Origin: Kingella pumchi
GTDB taxonomy: Bacteria; Pseudomonadota; Gammaproteobacteria; Burkholderiales; Neisseriaceae
Direction: 5' to 3'
Assembly: GCF_022288825.1 (NCBI RefSeq)
Contig: NZ_JAKOOW010000001.1
Location: 36,727 to 68,336 of the forward strand
Length of the DNA: 31,610 nucleotides
Shown piece after piece: positions 14,724 to 22,701 of this stretch. How positions within the stretch are numbered: position 1 is the stretch's first letter; every line of letters begins with the position of its first letter. The notes under the pieces are model-generated. The model saw only the letters and a list, made by a program, of their open reading frames with translations. It was not told where the DNA came from and searched no databases. The translations under genes were made by a program, and so were the position numbers.

Positions 14724-15449
14724 ATGAATCCCAACCAACACACCGTCCTGATTACCGGCGGCGCAACCGGCATCGGCTTTGCGCTCGCTAAAAAATTCCA
14801 CGCCGCCGGCAACCGCGTGATTTTGGCCGGGCGGCGCGAAGACGTGCTGCGCCAGGCCGCCGCGCAGCTTTCAGGCTGCCAAACCGCCGTGGCCGACATA
14901 TCACAGGCCGCCGACCGCGAACGGCTGGTGCGCGATTTTCCCGACGTCAATATCCTGGTAAACAACGCCGGCGTGCAATACACCCAGCCGTTTGCCACCC
15001 AAACCGCCGACGACATCGCCCGCGAAATCGACACCAATCTCACCGCGCCCGCCCAGCTTACGCTCGCCTTTTTACCCGTTTTGACCGCCCAGCACGAAGC
15101 CGCCGTGGTTAATGTGTCGTCTGGCTTGGCGATTGTGCCCAAGGAGGCCTGCGCCGTGTATTGCGCCACCAAAGCCGCGCTGCACAGCCTGAGCCAAACC
15201 CTGCGCTGGCAGCTGGAACACACACCCGTGCGCGTGTTTGAGCTGATGCCGCCGATGGTCGCCACGCCGATGTCGCAAGGCAAGGGGCATGCCCATTTGA
15301 AAATTTCGCCCGACGAATTGGCAGACGAATTCTGGCGCGCTTTTTTACGCAACCGCTACCAAATCATGGGCGGCAAAACCAAGCTGCTCTACTGGCTCAA
15401 CCGCCTGTCCAACACGCTGGCGCAACGCGTGATGCGCAAAGGACTGTGA
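14724..15449 (+). CDS. Short-chain dehydrogenase/reductase (DltE-like)
   Basis: A classical SDR of 241 residues. The cofactor motif TGGATGIG is at 11-18, and GRRED after the second strand suggests NADP(H) preference. NNAG is at 80-83 and the catalytic set is Ser132/133, Tyr146 and Lys150 (YCATK). The C-terminal region, ELMPPMVATPMS and a KISPDELADEFWRAF helix, resembles the DltE-like oxidoreductase group of unknown substrate. It is a cytoplasmic enzyme, but the substrate cannot be inferred. A single DUS (14670-14681) lies upstream, and another is embedded near codon 50 (LSGC). The next gene starts 10 bp after the stop, so the two are probably co-transcribed. Confidence 0.85.
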   Translation: MNPNQHTVLITGGATGIGFALAKKFHAAGNRVILAGRREDVLRQAAAQLSGCQTAVADISQAADRERLVRDFPDVNILVNNAGVQYTQPFATQTADDIAREIDTNLTAPAQLTLAFLPVLTAQHEAAVVNVSSGLAIVPKEACAVYCATKAALHSLSQTLRWQLEHTPVRVFELMPPMVATPMSQGKGHAHLKISPDELADEFWRAFLRNRYQIMGGKTKLLYWLNRLSNTLAQRVMRKGL

Positions 15450-15459
15450 AAGGACAAAC

Positions 15460-15909
15460 ATGAAACGCCAAATCCTGATTCTGGCCGCCGCCCTGGCCAC
15501 TGCCTGCCCCGCCGCCTATGCGGCGAAAGCCTTTGATGCGCCTGGCGGCGGCATCACCTGCCTGGGCGACGTCGATATCGGCATCCATCCCGACTACGGC
15601 GTGTTTTGCACCGTCGCCGGCCGCACCAAATTGGCCCGCTACGAAGACGCTGCCGCGTCCGCTTCCGACACCGCAAACCCGGAATACTGCGAACAGGGCG
15701 TGAAATTCATCCTGCGCAAAACAGGCCCCGCCCGCGTTCTCTGCGCCGCCCCCGAACACCCCGACGGCCTGGGCCTGCTTGGTAAAATCAAAGGCGAAAC
15801 CGTCAGCGGTGACGGCTGGCAGTGCCGCGTGAACCAAAGCGGCATCGTCTGCACCAACCAAAGCGGCCACGGTTTCGACATCAGCCGCGAACGGCAGCGC
15901 CTGTTTTAA
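15460..15909 (+). CDS. Secreted hypothetical protein, DUF6636-like
   Basis: A 149-residue exported protein. The signal peptide is MKRQILILAAALATACPAAYA with cleavage before AKAF. The mature part repeats the pattern F-x-PGGGITC, YGVFCTV, VLCAAPE, GWQCRVNQSGIVCTNQSGHGFDISR. That pattern resembles the DUF6636 family (paired cysteines, a GxxC-x-N-x-x-GHGF-x-x-SR ending). Six or more cysteines probably form disulfides in the periplasm. The molecular role is unknown. AAAGGA precedes the ATG, which lies 10 bp after the SDR stop, so translation is likely linked to that gene. A DUS-pair terminator follows. Confidence 0.7.
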   Translation: MKRQILILAAALATACPAAYAAKAFDAPGGGITCLGDVDIGIHPDYGVFCTVAGRTKLARYEDAAASASDTANPEYCEQGVKFILRKTGPARVLCAAPEHPDGLGLLGKIKGETVSGDGWQCRVNQSGIVCTNQSGHGFDISRERQRLF

Positions 15910-15916
15910 ACCCGCA

Positions 15917-15957
15917 AAGGCAGCCTGAAAACCGTCTTGTTGTTTTTCAGGCTGCCC
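15917..15957 (+). terminator. Inverted DUS terminator after the DUF6636-like gene
   Basis: AGGCAGCCTGAA (15918-15929) and TTCAGGCTGCCC (15946-15957) form a stem 9 bp past the stop. A third DUS is at 15967-15978, in the trpE upstream region. Confidence 0.6.
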
Positions 15958-16006
15958 CGATGCCCAAGGCAGCCTGAAACCCCGTTTACCATCCGAAAGA
16001 CACGCC

Positions 16007-17482
16007 ATGATCAGCAAATCCCAATTTCTCGAGCAGGCCGCGCAAGGCTACAACCGCATTCCGCTGGTGCAGGAACTCTTGGCCGACCTTGATACCCCGC
16101 TGTCGCTCTATCTCAAACTCGCCAACCGGCCGTTTTCCTACCTGCTCGAATCGGTGGTCGGCGGCGAGCGTTTCGGGCGCTATTCCTTTATCGGCCTGCC
16201 CTGCGACACCTATATCAAAGTTTCAGGCTGCCGCAGCGAGCTGTATCAAAACCACCAAATCACCGAAACGCACGACGGCAACCCGCTGGCATTTATCGAA
16301 GCGTTCCACGCGCGGTTCAAAACGCCGGAAATCCCCAAGCTGCCGCGCTTTACCGGCGGGCTGGTCGGCTATTTCGGCTACGAGAGCATCTATTATTTCG
16401 AACACATCGCCCACCGCTTAAAGCAGCCTGAAAAGGCCGACCCGCTGGGCACGCCCGACATCCTGCTGATGCTGTCGCAAGAGCTGGCGGTGGTGGACAA
16501 TCTGTCCGGCAAAATCTATCTCATCGTTTACGCCGACCCTGCGCAGGACAACGCCTACGAGCGCGCCCGCGAACGGCTGGAAAACCTGCGCGAACAGCTG
16601 CGCCAAAGCGTCGCCATCCCGCTGTCGCTGGGCAGCCTGAAAACCGAACCGCAGCACCGCACCGGCGAAGCACGTTACAAAGAATACGTGCGCCGCGTGC
16701 GCGACTATATTCTCGACGGCGACTGCATGCAGGTCGTCCCCAGCCAGCGCATGAGCCTGCCCTTTGCCGACAAACCGCTGTCGCTCTACCGCGCCCTGCG
16801 CACGCTCAACCCCTCGCCCTATATGTTCTACTACGATTTCGGCGATTTCCATATCGTCGGCTCGTCGCCCGAAATCCTGGTGCGCCGCGAGCGCAACCAA
16901 GTCATCGTGCGGCCGATTGCCGGCACCCGCCTGCGCGGCGCCACCCCCGAAGAAGACGCGCAAAACGAGCGCGAACTTCTGGCCGACGAAAAAGAAATTG
17001 CCGAACACGTGATGCTGATCGATCTCGGCCGCAACGACGTCGGCCGCATCAGCCGCACCGGCAGCGTGCGCGTAACCGACAAAATGGTCATCGAAAAATA
17101 CTCGCACGTGATGCACATCGTCTCCAACGTCGAAGGCAGCCTGAAAGACGGCGTGAACAATATGGATATTCTCGCCGCCACCTTCCCTGCCGGCACGCTC
17201 TCGGGCGCGCCCAAAGTACGCGCGCTGGAAATCATTGAAGAGTTGGAGCCGGAAAAACGCAATATCTACGGCGGCGCCGTCGGCTGCTGGGGCTTTAACA
17301 ACGATATGGACCTGGCCATCGCCATCCGCACCGCCGTCATCAAAGACGGCACGCTCTACGTGCAAAGCGGCGGCGGCATCGTCGCCGACTCGCAGGAAGA
17401 AGCCGAATGGCAGGAAACCCAAAACAAAGCCCGCGCCGTACTGCGCGCCGCGCAGATGGTGCAGGAAGGGCTGGACAAATAA
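16007..17482 (+). CDS. trpE: Anthranilate synthase component I
   Basis: TrpE uses chorismate plus ammonia supplied by TrpG to make anthranilate, the first committed step to tryptophan. The 491-residue length is normal. The N-terminal domain has the LLESVVGGERFGRYSFIG segment, which belongs to the tryptophan feedback site. The catalytic domain has DGDCMQVVPSQR, SPYMFYYDFGDFHIVGSSPEILV, RPIAGTRLRGATPEEDAQNE, DLGRNDVGRIS and PAGTLSGAPKVRALEIIEELEP. These are the chorismate- and Mg2+-binding motifs. Several DUS are embedded in the gene (near 16223, 16421, 16630 and 17134). No trpG or leader peptide lies next to it; rluE follows 11 bp after the stop and is probably co-transcribed. Confidence 0.97.
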   Translation: MISKSQFLEQAAQGYNRIPLVQELLADLDTPLSLYLKLANRPFSYLLESVVGGERFGRYSFIGLPCDTYIKVSGCRSELYQNHQITETHDGNPLAFIEAFHARFKTPEIPKLPRFTGGLVGYFGYESIYYFEHIAHRLKQPEKADPLGTPDILLMLSQELAVVDNLSGKIYLIVYADPAQDNAYERARERLENLREQLRQSVAIPLSLGSLKTEPQHRTGEARYKEYVRRVRDYILDGDCMQVVPSQRMSLPFADKPLSLYRALRTLNPSPYMFYYDFGDFHIVGSSPEILVRRERNQVIVRPIAGTRLRGATPEEDAQNERELLADEKEIAEHVMLIDLGRNDVGRISRTGSVRVTDKMVIEKYSHVMHIVSNVEGSLKDGVNNMDILAATFPAGTLSGAPKVRALEIIEELEPEKRNIYGGAVGCWGFNNDMDLAIAIRTAVIKDGTLYVQSGGGIVADSQEEAEWQETQNKARAVLRAAQMVQEGLDK

Positions 17483-17493
17483 GCTGCAGCACC

Positions 17494-18111
17494 ATGAACC
17501 GCCAACGCCCCCGCCGCCCTGCCCCGCCGCGCCGCCTCAACGAAACGCCGCGCGAGCAAGAGCTGATCGCGCTGAACAAGCCCTACGGCTACATCTGCCA
17601 GTTTTCGCCGCACGAAAAGCACCGCAGCCTGAAAGAGCTGCTGCCGCTGTCCGGCTACTACACCGCCGGCCGGCTCGACACCGACAGCGAAGGCCTGCTG
17701 CTCTTGACCAACAACGGCCGCCTGCAGGCCGAAATCGCCGACCCGCGCCACAAAACCGTCAAAACCTACTGGGCGCAGCTCGAAGGCAGCCCCGACGACG
17801 CCAAGCTCGCGCTGTTGCAGCAGCCGATGGACTTGGGCGGCTTCACCACCCGCCCCGCCCAAATCCGCCTGCCCGATGAAAACGAAACCGCCCTGCTGTG
17901 GCCGCGCAACCCGCCGATCCGCGAGCGCAAAAGCGTGCCCGACTTCTGGCTGGAAATCCGCATCAGCGAAGGCAAAAACCGCCAGGTACGCCGCATGTGC
18001 GCCCAAGCCGGCTACCCCTGCCTGCGCCTGGTCCGCACCGCCATCGGCAGCCTGAATCTGTTTGATTTGGGCTTGGAACCCGGCCAATGGCGCTACTGCC
18101 GCCGGCCTTAA
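17494..18111 (+). CDS. rluE: 23S rRNA pseudouridine synthase RluE
   Basis: An RsuA-family pseudouridine synthase without an S4 domain. The 205-residue protein begins with a basic Pro/Arg-rich tail, then IALNKPYGYICQFSPHEKHRSLKELLP. The catalytic motif GRLDTDSEGLLLLTNNG has the nucleophile Asp62. Family-specific segments LLWPRNPPIRERKS and GKNRQVRRMCAQAGYPCLRLVR match E. coli RluE closely. That enzyme isomerises U2457 of 23S rRNA in the peptidyl-transferase region. The ATG at 17494 lies 11 bp after trpE; no strong ribosome binding site is seen (AGCTGCAGCACC), suggesting translational coupling. The upstream open frame overlaps trpE and is not used. Confidence 0.93.
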   Translation: MNRQRPRRPAPPRRLNETPREQELIALNKPYGYICQFSPHEKHRSLKELLPLSGYYTAGRLDTDSEGLLLLTNNGRLQAEIADPRHKTVKTYWAQLEGSPDDAKLALLQQPMDLGGFTTRPAQIRLPDENETALLWPRNPPIRERKSVPDFWLEIRISEGKNRQVRRMCAQAGYPCLRLVRTAIGSLNLFDLGLEPGQWRYCRRP

Positions 18112-18127
18112 GGCGCCGCAGACAAAA

Positions 18128-18165
18128 AGCAGCCTAAAAACCCTTTTCCGGTTTTCAGGCTGCTT
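18128..18165 (+). terminator. Inverted DUS-like terminator after rluE
   Basis: AAGCAGCCTAAA (18128-18139) and TTCAGGCTGCTT (18154-18165) with complementary AACCC/GG inner bases form a stem followed by TCATAT, 16 bp past the rluE stop. Confidence 0.55.
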
Positions 18166-18182
18166 TCATATGTACTGCAGCC

Positions 18183-18205
18183 GTAGGGTGCGCCCCGCGC
18201 ACCAT
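18183..18205. repeat. Half-copy of the GTAGGGTGCG element
   Basis: GTAGGGTGCGCCCCGCGCAC followed by CAT is identical to the left end of the 11401-11466 element. No right end was found nearby. Confidence 0.65.
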
Positions 18206-18239
18206 CACAACACCCGCCGGCGTTTGAAACACACACCAC

Positions 18240-18268
18240 AGGCAGTCTGAAAGCCTTTCAGACTGCCT
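18240..18268. terminator. Inverted pair of a variant DUS (AGGCAGTCTGAA)
   Basis: AGGCAGTCTGAA (18240-18251) and TTCAGACTGCCT (18257-18268) form a perfect hairpin with a tiny loop. Both arms carry the same T variant, which differs from the dominant DUS of the window. Confidence 0.55.
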
Positions 18269-18313
18269 GCAGAGGCAAAATATCCGCCCTACCCGAAGTC
18301 CAAACCGATAAAA

Positions 18314-18354
18314 AAGCAGCCTGAAAACCGTGAAATCCGGTTTTCAGGCTGCCT
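18314..18354 (-). terminator. Inverted DUS terminator after sucB
   Basis: AAGCAGCCTGAA (18314-18325) and TTCAGGCTGCCT (18343-18354), extended by AACCG/CGGTT, form a long stem. On the minus strand it is followed by TTTTTTATCGG, 16 bp past the sucB stop. Confidence 0.75.
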
Positions 18355-18370
18355 GCGTATGCGCTGCGGA

Positions 18371-19546
18371 TTAGAGATCGAGCAGCAGGCGTGCCGGGTC
18401 TTCCAGCAGGTCTTTGATGGTTACCAGGGTCAGCACGGCTTCGCGGCCGTCGATGATGCGGTGGTCGTAAGACAGCGCCAGATACATCATCGGACGCACG
18501 ACAACCTGGCCGTTTTCCACCACGGCGCGCTCTTTGGTGGCGTGCATACCCAAGATAGCAGACTGCGGCGGGTTGATGATCGGAGTGGACATCATCGAGC
18601 CGAAGGTGCCGCCGTTGGTGATGCTGAAGGTGCCGCCGGTCAGATCTTCGATGGCGATTTTGCCGTCTTTGGCTTTCACGGCGTAATCGACGATGGCCCG
18701 TTCAATGTCGGCAATGCTCATTTGGTCGGCGTCGCGCAGAATCGGCACGACGAGACCGCGCGGGCTGCCGATGGCGATGCCGATGTCGAAGTAACCGTGG
18801 TACACGATGTCGCTGCCGTCAACGGAAGCGTTCACCACGGGGAATTTTTTCAGCGCGGCAACGGCGGCTTTGACAAAGAAGGACATGAAGCCGAGTTTGA
18901 CGCCGTGTTCTTTTTCGAATTTTTCTTTGTATTTGGCGCGCAAATCCATCACCGGTTTCATGTTCACTTCGTTGAAGGTGGTGAGGATGGCGTTGTCGGC
19001 CTGGGATTGCAGCAGGCGCTCGGCCACGCGGGCGCGCAGGCGGCTCATCGGCACACGCTGCTCGGGGCGGGCGCCGGCGGGCAGCGGAGCGGCGGCTTTG
19101 GCGGCGGCCGGTGCGTTCTGCACGTCTTCTTTCAGCACGCGGCCGTCGCGGCCGGAGCCTTGCACGCTGTTTACGTCCACGCCTTTTTCGGCGGCCAGTT
19201 TGGCGGCGGCAGGCATGGCCACGCCGGCTTGGGCATTGGAAGCGGGGGCAGCGGCCGGTGCGGCAGGAGCGGCTTGGGCAGCAGGCGCCTCAGTGGCGGC
19301 GGCAGCGGCTTCGGTGTCGATTTTTGCCAGAAGCTGCTGGCTGGTTACGGTTTCGCCGTCTTGAACGATGATTTCAACCAGCACGCCGGCTTGAGGCGCG
19401 GGCACTTCCAAAACCACTTTGTCGGTTTCGATTTCCACCAGGGTCTCGTCGCGGCCAACGCTTTCGCCCACTTTTTTATGCCAAGTGAGCAAAGTGCCTT
19501 CGGAAATACTTTCGGCAAATACGGGAACGTTTACTTCTACAATCAT
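18371..19546 (-). CDS. sucB: 2-oxoglutarate dehydrogenase E2 (dihydrolipoyl succinyltransferase)
   Basis: The E2 core of the 2-oxoglutarate dehydrogenase complex transfers the succinyl group from lipoamide to CoA. The 391-residue protein has one lipoyl domain with lipoyl-Lys43 in IETDKVVLEVPAP, an Ala/Pro-rich linker, and a peripheral subunit-binding domain (AAAKLAAEKGVDVNSVQGSGRDGRVLKEDV region). A second linker and the catalytic domain follow, with His362 and Asp366 in DHRIIDGREA. The ATG at 19544-19546 follows TTGGAG at good spacing; a TTG four codons upstream is less likely. It lies 93 bp after sucA with a palindromic DUS between them. No lpd (E3) gene follows. Confidence 0.97.
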   Translation of the reverse strand: MIVEVNVPVFAESISEGTLLTWHKKVGESVGRDETLVEIETDKVVLEVPAPQAGVLVEIIVQDGETVTSQQLLAKIDTEAAAAATEAPAAQAAPAAPAAAPASNAQAGVAMPAAAKLAAEKGVDVNSVQGSGRDGRVLKEDVQNAPAAAKAAAPLPAGARPEQRVPMSRLRARVAERLLQSQADNAILTTFNEVNMKPVMDLRAKYKEKFEKEHGVKLGFMSFFVKAAVAALKKFPVVNASVDGSDIVYHGYFDIGIAIGSPRGLVVPILRDADQMSIADIERAIVDYAVKAKDGKIAIEDLTGGTFSITNGGTFGSMMSTPIINPPQSAILGMHATKERAVVENGQVVVRPMMYLALSYDHRIIDGREAVLTLVTIKDLLEDPARLLLDL

Positions 19547-19571
19547 GTTTGACTCCAAATCGGTTTTCGGG

Positions 19572-19600
19572 CAGGCAGCCTGAAACTTTCAGGCTGCCTG
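19572..19600 (-). terminator. Perfect DUS palindrome between sucA and sucB
   Basis: A 14-bp stem with one central base joins AGGCAGCCTGAA (19573-19584) to TTCAGGCTGCCT (19588-19599). It lies inside the sucAB operon, 26 bp before the sucB ATG, so it may act as a partial terminator, mRNA-end barrier or processing site. Confidence 0.5.
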
Positions 19601-19639
19601 TTCGCTTATTGCGGCACCGGGCGGTGCCGGGGGTTTGTG

Positions 19640-22468
19640 TTAAAAGGTAAGGGCGTCTTCCACCAGCTGTTTGAGCTGGGCGGCGTGCAGGCTGCCGTAG
19701 CCGACGGCGGGAGAAGAGCTGGTGGGGCGGGAGGCAACAGACAGCTTCTGCCCCTCTTGCAGCAGGCGCTCCAAGCGGTGGCGGATTTGGTACCACGCGC
19801 CCTGGTTTTTCGGCTCTTCCTGCGCCCACATGATTTCCGCGCCGGGATATTTCACCAATTCGGCGGCAGCTTCCTCGTAAGGCATCGGGTAGAGCTGCTC
19901 CAAACGCAGGATCGCGACTTTGTCGTTCAAACCGCGCTCTTCGCGGCCTTGCGCCAGATCGTAATACACCTGGCCGGCGCAGAGGATAACGCGTTTCACG
20001 CTGCCGTTGTCTTTGCGCTCAGCGGTGTCGCCAATAACCGGACGGAAGGTATTGCCTCCAAGGAAATTCTCCAGCGGGCTGGTGGCGTCTTTGAAGCGCA
20101 GCAGGCGTTTGGACATGAAGATAACCAGCGGTTTGCGGTAGCTGCGCAATACCTGGCGGCGCAGGATGTGGAACATCTGCGAGGCTTCGGAGGGCATGAT
20201 GATCTGCATGTTTTTCTCGGAACACAGCTGCAGCCAGCGCTCGACACGGCCGGAGGAGTGTTCGGGGCCTTGGCCGTCGTAACCGTGCGGCAGGATGGTG
20301 GTCAGGCCGCACATGCGCCCCCATTTGGTTTCGCCGGAAGAGAGGAACTGGTCGATGGTTACTTGGGCGCCGTTGGCAAAATCGCCGAACTGGGCTTCCC
20401 AAATCACCAGTTTTTCGGGGGCGGAGCAGGCATAGCCGTATTCGAACGCCATAACGGCTTCTTCGTTCAGAATCGAATCGAATACGTTGAACGGAGCCTG
20501 GTTCTCGGCCATGTGCTGCAGCGGAACATAGTTGCCGCTGTGCGCTTCGCTGCGGTTTTTGTCGTGCAGCACGGCATGGCGGTGCGAGAAGGTACCGCGG
20601 CCGGAGTCTTCGCCGGAAATACGCACGCCGGTGCCGTTGGTAACCATTGCGGCATAGGCCAGCGTTTCGGCCATGCCCCAGTCGAAGGGCTGCTCGCCTG
20701 CAGCCATGGCGCGGCGGCCGTCCAGCACGCGCTTGGCGGTGGCATGCAGTTCGAAATCGGCCGGAACGGCGGTAAACTTCTCGGCCAAGCGTTCGATGTC
20801 GGCGCGGGAAAGACCGCTTTCTACTTTTTCGCGCCAGTCCTGGCCTTTGTATTTGCTCCAATCTACGCGGTGTTTGCTGGCGTAGTCGGTCAGGCGGGTT
20901 TGTTCGACGTGTTCGCCTTTGTCCAAAGCGCTGCGGTAGGCTTGGATGTAGCCTTCGGCTTCTTCGGTGCTGACCACACCTTCGGCAGCCAGTTTTTCGG
21001 CGTAGATGGCGCGTGCGCCGGGATGCTGGGCGACGGCTTTGTACATCAGCGGCTGGGTCAGGGTCGGGTCGTCGCCCTCGTTGTGGCCGAGTTTGCGGTA
21101 GCAGACTACGTCGATTACCACATCTTTTTTGAACAGGCGGCGATACTCCAAGGCAGCCTGAACAACGTAGCACACAGCTTCCGGATCATCGCCGTTCACA
21201 TGGAATACCGGCGCTTCGACCATTTTGGCGATGTCGGTGCAGTAAACGGTGGAGCGGGTGTCGCGGGTGTCGGAAGTGGTAAAGCCGATCTGGTTGTTGA
21301 TAACCAGGTGGATGGTGCCGCCGGTGGTGTAGCCGCGGGTTTTCGACATATTGAAAGTTGCCTGGTTCACGCCCAAGCCGATAAAGGCGGAGTCGCCGTG
21401 AATCAGCACCGGCAGAACCTGGGCGCGGCCGTCGCTGCCGCGGCGGCGTTGTTTGGCGCGGGTGGAGCCTTCAACCACGGGATTGACGATTTCCAGATGC
21501 GAGGGGTTGAACGCCAGCGTAACGTGCATCGCGCCGTTGGGGGTGGCGATGTCGGAACTGAAGCCCATGTGGTATTTCACGTCGCCGCTGGGCAGGCTGA
21601 TGGGCGCGCGGCCTTCAAATTCGGCGAACAGGTCGGCGGGTTTTTTGCCCAAGGTATTGACCAGCACGTTCAGGCGGCCGCGGTGCGCCATACCGATGAT
21701 GACTTCTTCCACGCCGTCTTTGCCGGCATTCTGGATCAGGTAGTTCAGGCCGACAATCGCGCTTTCGCCGCCTTCCACGCCGAAGCGTTTCTGGCCGACA
21801 TATTTGGTGTGCAGGTAGCGTTCCAGCGTTTCGACGGAGGTAATCTGCTTCAGGATGTAGCGTTTTTCCTCTTTGCTGAAGCTGGGGGTGGATTGGTTGC
21901 GTTCGAAATAGTTGCGAACCCAGTGGCGCTCCTCGCGGTTGTTGATGTGCATGTATTCCACACCAATGTGGCCGCAGTAGGTTTTTTTCAGCCGGGACAG
22001 GATGTCGGCCAGCGTGAGCTTGGTCTCGCCGCCTCCGAAATCGCGGCTGCCAACGCTGAATTTAACCGCCATATCGGTGCTGTCCAACCCGTGTTCTTCG
22101 GGGGAGAGGCCTTCGGTATGGCGGGGTTTTTTCAGTTTCAGCGGATCCAGATCGGCGGCGCCGGAACCCTGGATGCGGTAGGCGGACATCAGGCGCAGCA
22201 CGCCGATTTGTTTCTGCAGCATGCTTTCGTCGATGCTGCCGGCTGCGGCTGCGGTGGCACGGTTTTTGGCCAGATTGGCGAAAGATTCCTGAATCGGACG
22301 GTGGGCGACATCGCGCGCCACTGCGCCCGGCTGGGCGGCCAATTCGCGGAAATACTGCTGCCAATGCTCATCAACCGAATTGGGATCGCTCAAAAAGCTC
22401 TCGTACAATTCCTCGATGTAGGGGGCATTGGAGCCGAACAGATAAGAAAAATTGAGTTTTTCGTCCAT
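19640..22468 (-). CDS. sucA: 2-oxoglutarate dehydrogenase E1
   Basis: The thiamine-diphosphate-dependent E1 decarboxylates 2-oxoglutarate and succinylates the E2 lipoyl group. The 942-residue length fits the family. The N-terminal YLFGSNAPYIEELYESFLSDPNSV peptide, which docks to the complex, is present. The thiamine-diphosphate motif runs from Gly358-Asp359 (HGDSAFIGLG) to Asn391-Asn392 (VINNQIG). HRGRLNVL and SHLEIVNPVVEGSTRAKQ are further active-site segments, and the C-terminal transketolase-like domain ends at SLHAAQLKQLVEDALTF. The ATG at 22466-22468 follows AGAGG. It heads a sucA-sucB operon; gltA is not upstream here, unlike in many Neisseria. Confidence 0.97.
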   Translation of the reverse strand: MDEKLNFSYLFGSNAPYIEELYESFLSDPNSVDEHWQQYFRELAAQPGAVARDVAHRPIQESFANLAKNRATAAAAGSIDESMLQKQIGVLRLMSAYRIQGSGAADLDPLKLKKPRHTEGLSPEEHGLDSTDMAVKFSVGSRDFGGGETKLTLADILSRLKKTYCGHIGVEYMHINNREERHWVRNYFERNQSTPSFSKEEKRYILKQITSVETLERYLHTKYVGQKRFGVEGGESAIVGLNYLIQNAGKDGVEEVIIGMAHRGRLNVLVNTLGKKPADLFAEFEGRAPISLPSGDVKYHMGFSSDIATPNGAMHVTLAFNPSHLEIVNPVVEGSTRAKQRRRGSDGRAQVLPVLIHGDSAFIGLGVNQATFNMSKTRGYTTGGTIHLVINNQIGFTTSDTRDTRSTVYCTDIAKMVEAPVFHVNGDDPEAVCYVVQAALEYRRLFKKDVVIDVVCYRKLGHNEGDDPTLTQPLMYKAVAQHPGARAIYAEKLAAEGVVSTEEAEGYIQAYRSALDKGEHVEQTRLTDYASKHRVDWSKYKGQDWREKVESGLSRADIERLAEKFTAVPADFELHATAKRVLDGRRAMAAGEQPFDWGMAETLAYAAMVTNGTGVRISGEDSGRGTFSHRHAVLHDKNRSEAHSGNYVPLQHMAENQAPFNVFDSILNEEAVMAFEYGYACSAPEKLVIWEAQFGDFANGAQVTIDQFLSSGETKWGRMCGLTTILPHGYDGQGPEHSSGRVERWLQLCSEKNMQIIMPSEASQMFHILRRQVLRSYRKPLVIFMSKRLLRFKDATSPLENFLGGNTFRPVIGDTAERKDNGSVKRVILCAGQVYYDLAQGREERGLNDKVAILRLEQLYPMPYEEAAAELVKYPGAEIMWAQEEPKNQGAWYQIRHRLERLLQEGQKLSVASRPTSSSPAVGYGSLHAAQLKQLVEDALTF

Positions 22469-22549
22469 GATGGCTGAACCTCTGCTTTGCGGTCATCGTT
22501 ATTCAAAATGGCTGGAAGATGTCGGCCGCGGCGCGGCCAAACGGCACCT

Positions 22550-22579
22550 ATTGTACTCTTTCCTGTAATCCTTTGTAAG
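22550..22579 (-). promoter_or_regulatory. Probable sucA promoter
   Basis: On the minus strand CTTACA (22574-22579), an 18-bp spacer and TACAAT (22550-22555) lie about 80 bp before the sucA ATG. Confidence 0.5.
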
Positions 22580-22583
22580 GGCT

Positions 22584-22670
22584 TGGCAGCCTGAAAAACG
22601 CTTTGGGCGCCGGCATAATTTTTCAGGCTGCCAAACGGACGGCCAAACCGGCTTTCTCAGGCAGCCTGAA
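22584..22670 (-). terminator. DUS group after the CdsA-like gene
   Basis: TGGCAGCCTGAA (22584-22595) and TTCAGGCTGCCA (22622-22633) form an inverted pair, with a further AGGCAGCCTGAA at 22659-22670 able to pair with the same complementary copy. The group lies between the CdsA-like stop and the sucA promoter. Confidence 0.55.
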
Positions 22671-22701
22671 AGCCGGTTTGGCTGTGCTTGCGGCACGGGT
22701 T

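Noticed and set aside
19637..22477. A 946-codon open frame on the plus strand opposite sucA
   Set aside because: It is the antisense shadow of a GC-rich gene. Its translation is repetitive in Gly, Ala, Phe and His, with no motifs, while the minus strand encodes full-length SucA.
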